Positions 61,001 to 64,000 of a DNA stretch of 64,000 nucleotides are shown here, piece after piece. Below the pieces are notes generated by a model. That model had not been told where the DNA came from, ran no database searches, and saw nothing but the letters and a program-made list of their open reading frames with translations. Position 1 is the first letter of the stretch, and the number at the start of each line of letters is the position of its first letter. The stretch comes from Diplosphaera chodatii. Taxonomy: Eukaryota; Chlorophyta; Trebouxiophyceae; Prasiolales; Stichococcaceae. Location: assembly GCA_032358165.1 (NCBI GenBank), contig JAALGY010000031.1:682001-746000 (forward strand), written 5' to 3'. A program made the translations under genes and the position numbers.

Positions 61001-64000
61001 CAGATGCCGGTTCCCGGCGCAGTCTGATTGAGGGCAGTCGCTTTGCGAAATTGACTTTGCTTGCAAGCTGCAGTATTTGTGCTAGGCCTGCTCATACCAC
61101 CTGCCAGCACCTGCAGCTGAGTGTAACAACATTTGCCCGCTTGACCGCGCCAGTAAGCTAGCTTGGCCAACCCAGCAGTCCAGCATGGCCACAAGTATTT
61201 TCAGAGCTAGCACTGAGGCCGATAATTGCTGCGGTGGGCATGCAGGCGGCATGGGCAGCCTGCACCGCCAAACCCGCACGCTGAGACGTTCCTGGCCTTT
61301 GGGCGTGTGTTCTCAGGCGTCATCCGCAAGGGAGCGACTGTGCAGGTGACAGACGCATCATGATGCCAGTCCATCGTATCCCATTTATACACATGTGCTT
61401 CACACGAGCGAGGTCACAGTTCTGGCTTTGGCTGGTGCATGAGCAGACATGATGATTGGCGCTAAGCTCGAATGACGCCGGGTGCGCAGGTGCTGTCGGC
61501 GGCATACTCGCCAGCTCATTCAGATCAGCTGCGGCAGGAAGGACGCGTCTCTGGCCTCTACCTCATGATGGGCCGCGGCCTGGAGCGGCTGCAGGTGCAC
61601 TTAGTGATGAGCTGCTGATGTTTTCACCGTGCCAGCCTGACAGAAGCCAGGCCCATCAGCTGCGACCTGAGTGCGCATCTACTGCCTGCTTGCTGCGAGC
61701 GGCCGCAGAGGCAATACGCCTCAGGATTCGGCTCCCTGCTCCTGCAGGAGGTGCCTGCGGGCAATGTGCTGGCCATCGGCGGCCTGGACACCGCCATCCT
61801 GAAGTCCGCCACGCTCACGGACAGCCCCGCGGCGCGGCCGCTCGCCCCCATGCTCTTCCAGGTCAGCAGGGTTCCGCTGGACGCCCAGCTCAATGTAGCA
61901 GCTGCAGCTGCTGGCGGCGGCAGACCCCTGGGATGCACTCAGACGCATGCCCGCCTGGTAGTGGCAGCCTTGTGAGACATGCGCGCCCCGGAGCTTGGAC
62001 CTGTTGCCTGCACCCGGCGCAGGCGGCGCCCATTGTGCGGGTGGCCATCGAGGCCAGGGCGCTGGGCGACATGGGCGCGCTGGTCGCGGGGCTGGACCTG
62101 CTGCACCGCGCCGACCCCCTGGCCGAGGTCACGCTGCAGCCCTCCGGCGAGCACGTGCTGGGCGCGGCAGGTGCTGCTGTGCTTGCTGCACCACAAAGCA
62201 CGATGTCAGCCCGGGAGAATCCCTGCATTACGTCATGACATTTGATGATATTATCATGAGATGAGCATAGGGCCAGGGTTGTCTGCTATGCCCGGCAAAT
62301 GAGGTGCACAGTTGGGGCTCGGTCCAGTGTCCCACCAGACCTCAGGTTTGGCCTGCAGGGGAGGTGCACCTGGAGACGTGCATCCAGGACCTGCGGGAGC
62401 GCTTTGCTCGGGTGGAGCTAACGGTGTCGCCGCCGCTGGTAGCCTTCCGCGAGTCGGTGGCCGACCCCGCTGAAGCCCCCGACGTCGCGCACCGCCCGCC
62501 CAAGGTGGCTTGCACTCCCCTACCTGCCCCACTCCCTGCATGCATCTGTCTGCATGCGTATGCAGCAACTAGTGTACACAAGAAGTATCACTGCCTTTGC
62601 TTCGTGGTCTGATGTGACGTGAACCGTGTGCATGGCGAATCGAGATGCAGTACAGTGATGTGTTGGCAGCGACCTTGTCATGACAGCCATTGCTCCGCAC
62701 TGCAGGTGGTTGAGGCAGTGACCGCCAATGGGCGGGTGGCGCTCCGTGTGCGGGCGCTGCCCCTGCCTGCCTCCGTGGCCAGCACCCTGTCGGACAACGC
62801 CGAGCTGCTGCGAGCGGCAGTCGACACAGCCGAGCGCCAGCGCTCCAGCGGCAGCGGGGCTGCAGGCATCAGCATGCACAGCAGCACAGCCGAGCAGAAT
62901 GGGGCCGCACAGCCCAATGGCAGCGCTGCGGCTGTGGGCGGCACGACGGCGGCGCTAGAGAATGGCCAGCTTGGCGGCGAGGTACATCTGCCGCCGGCAG
63001 CAGATGCAGCGGCTGATGACACAGCACACGCCTCAGATGCCATGGTGGCACTGCAGAAGAGGTGCGTGGCTGTTCCTGCCCCTGAACACCAACCATCAGC
63101 TGCTGGTGCCTCACATCGTGAAAGATGTGCTCTCCCCAGAGCGTCAGTGTAGTTCATCCGTTTTGAATGGGTCGGCTGGAAAGTTGCGATGTGCCATGCG
63201 CAGGCTGGCGGCCGCAGCAAGGGAAGCCGGCGGAACAGCGGCTGGCGTGCTGCAGCGAGCCTGGCTGGCGGGCCCGCACCGCGTGGGGCCCAACTTGCTG
63301 CTCGTGCGGGAGCGGCGAGTGGCCCATGGGGGCCTGTGGGACGTGCCGCCCGAGCGCCTGCTGCACCTGGGGCGGCGGGCCGCCGCTGCGCACGCCACCC
63401 CGGGGGCGCCGCCCCAGACCGACGAGGAGGCCCAGCAGGTGCGCTAGGGCTGAACATCTTCGGCAATCTGGTGCGCAATGCATTGGGCAGCCCTTGAGCA
63501 GCGTGCATAGCACCGTCACGCGAGTCGGATCTTCGCCTTGGCAAGCAGACCCATGAAAGCACGGTGGCTCCTGGTGGCGCTCAGCTGATCAGCGCAGTCG
63601 GTCTGCTTGCAGAGCGGCGACGCCGTGCGGCTGGACCTGGGCAGCTCCGAGCTGGGCTCGTTGCTGCTGCCCGCTGCTGCTGAGCACAATGGCATACAAC
63701 AGCCGCCGTCGTCCAGAGGCGACCTGCGCTCACAGGCCGCCAGTGAAGCAGGTAAGCTATATAACTGCTCGCACACATTGTTGAGTTGTTGTGCTGATCG
63801 CTCGTTGCATCATGTGCTGCTTTCATCTCGTTTGACAGGCTGGATGTCAGCGCCACAGTTGCTGTCGGTTTCGGCCGCAGGGTCAGCAGTGGACGGTCTC
63901 GATCCAGCGGCCATAGCAGCGGCGCTGCATGCGGTCGAGTCGGGCGTTGCTTCTGGCTTCCAGCTGGCGTCAGCTGCAGGGCCCCTGTGCGATGAGCCCA
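58011..64000 (+). CDS. EFL1: EFL1, elongation-factor-2-like GTPase of 60S maturation (3' end beyond window)
   Basis: EFL1 works with SBDS to evict eIF6 from late cytoplasmic 60S subunits. ATG at 58011 ([14 protein letters not shown]). GTPase motifs: G1 [16 protein letters not shown] (58166), switch [10 protein letters not shown] (58467), G3 [13 protein letters not shown] (58615) and G4 VINKIDRL (59060). The EFL1-type insert near 59350-59465 is acidic ([20 protein letters not shown]), which separates it from EF-2. Later parts: [18 protein letters not shown] (59605), [17 protein letters not shown] (59818), domain [23 protein letters not shown] split in print (61285), [22 protein letters not shown] (61750), domain [30 protein letters not shown] (62360) and LLLVRERR (63297). 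It is still open at 64000. About fourteen exons, all plus strand; several middle joins are approximate. Confidence 0.9.
58358..58399. repeat. Interleaved inverted repeats in an EFL1 intron
   Basis: The order is CTGAAGTAT, TCCACATTG, CTGTGC, ATACTTCAG, CAATGTGGA. The first block pairs with the fourth and the second with the fifth. TCCACATTGCTG (58367-58378) and CAGCAATGTGGA (58388-58399) also form a perfect 12-bp stem with a 9-base loop. Confidence 0.8.

Overview
This window looks like nuclear DNA of a green alga (Chlorophyta, possibly Trebouxiophyceae). The genes are GC-rich and intron-dense, with mostly short GT-AG introns ending in TGCAG. TGTAA, the usual green-algal poly(A) signal, lies 3' of several genes. 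Two genes encode very long Ser-Pro-Pro-Pro cell-wall-type proteins. The species cannot be named from the sequence. Exon joins were worked out by hand from splice signals, reading phase and, where possible, comparison of paralogues.

Layout. 1-5177 (+): 3' part of a beta-propeller/helical protein resembling the nucleolar rRNA-processing factor NOL11. 5934-7302 (-): small multi-exon membrane protein. 8511-8804 (-): plant-type mitochondrial ATP synthase subunit f, head-to-head with 9081-13535 (+), a cytosolic class II lysyl-tRNA synthetase. 14816-24465 (+) and 26992-37085 (+): a tandem pair of giant chimeric extracellular-matrix proteins, called gene A and gene B below. 38167-39544 (-): pICln, head-to-head with 39949-42072 (+), a plastid DUF4079 membrane protein. 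42627-53495 (-): an MBD9-like chromatin protein with MBD, FYRN, FYRC, bromodomain-like, PHD and WHIM regions. It is head-to-head with 53895-55175 (+), a short unknown membrane protein. 55486-57223 (+): mitochondrial-carrier-family protein of the SAM-transporter type. 58011-64000 (+): EFL1, the GTPase that releases eIF6 from 60S subunits, cut by the window end.

The conserved genes are mostly housekeeping: rRNA processing, 60S maturation, tRNA charging, snRNP assembly, ATP synthesis and chromatin. They are unrelated in pathway and often arranged as divergent pairs sharing 280-405 bp promoters. The lineage-specific part is the 22-kb block holding genes A and B. The two share an N-terminal module, SPPP linkers, an array of about 160-residue FDDL beta-domains in the same subtype order, and a Cys-rich C-terminus. 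Gene B reads through cleanly. Gene A carries two single-base frame breaks relative to gene B.

The most unusual signal is a 38-41 bp palindromic element present at least twice (17406-17446 and 39809-39846). Each copy is flanked by a perfect 7-bp direct repeat of different sequence, which is the signature of insertion. One copy is in an intron of gene A, the other in the pICln/DUF4079 shared promoter.
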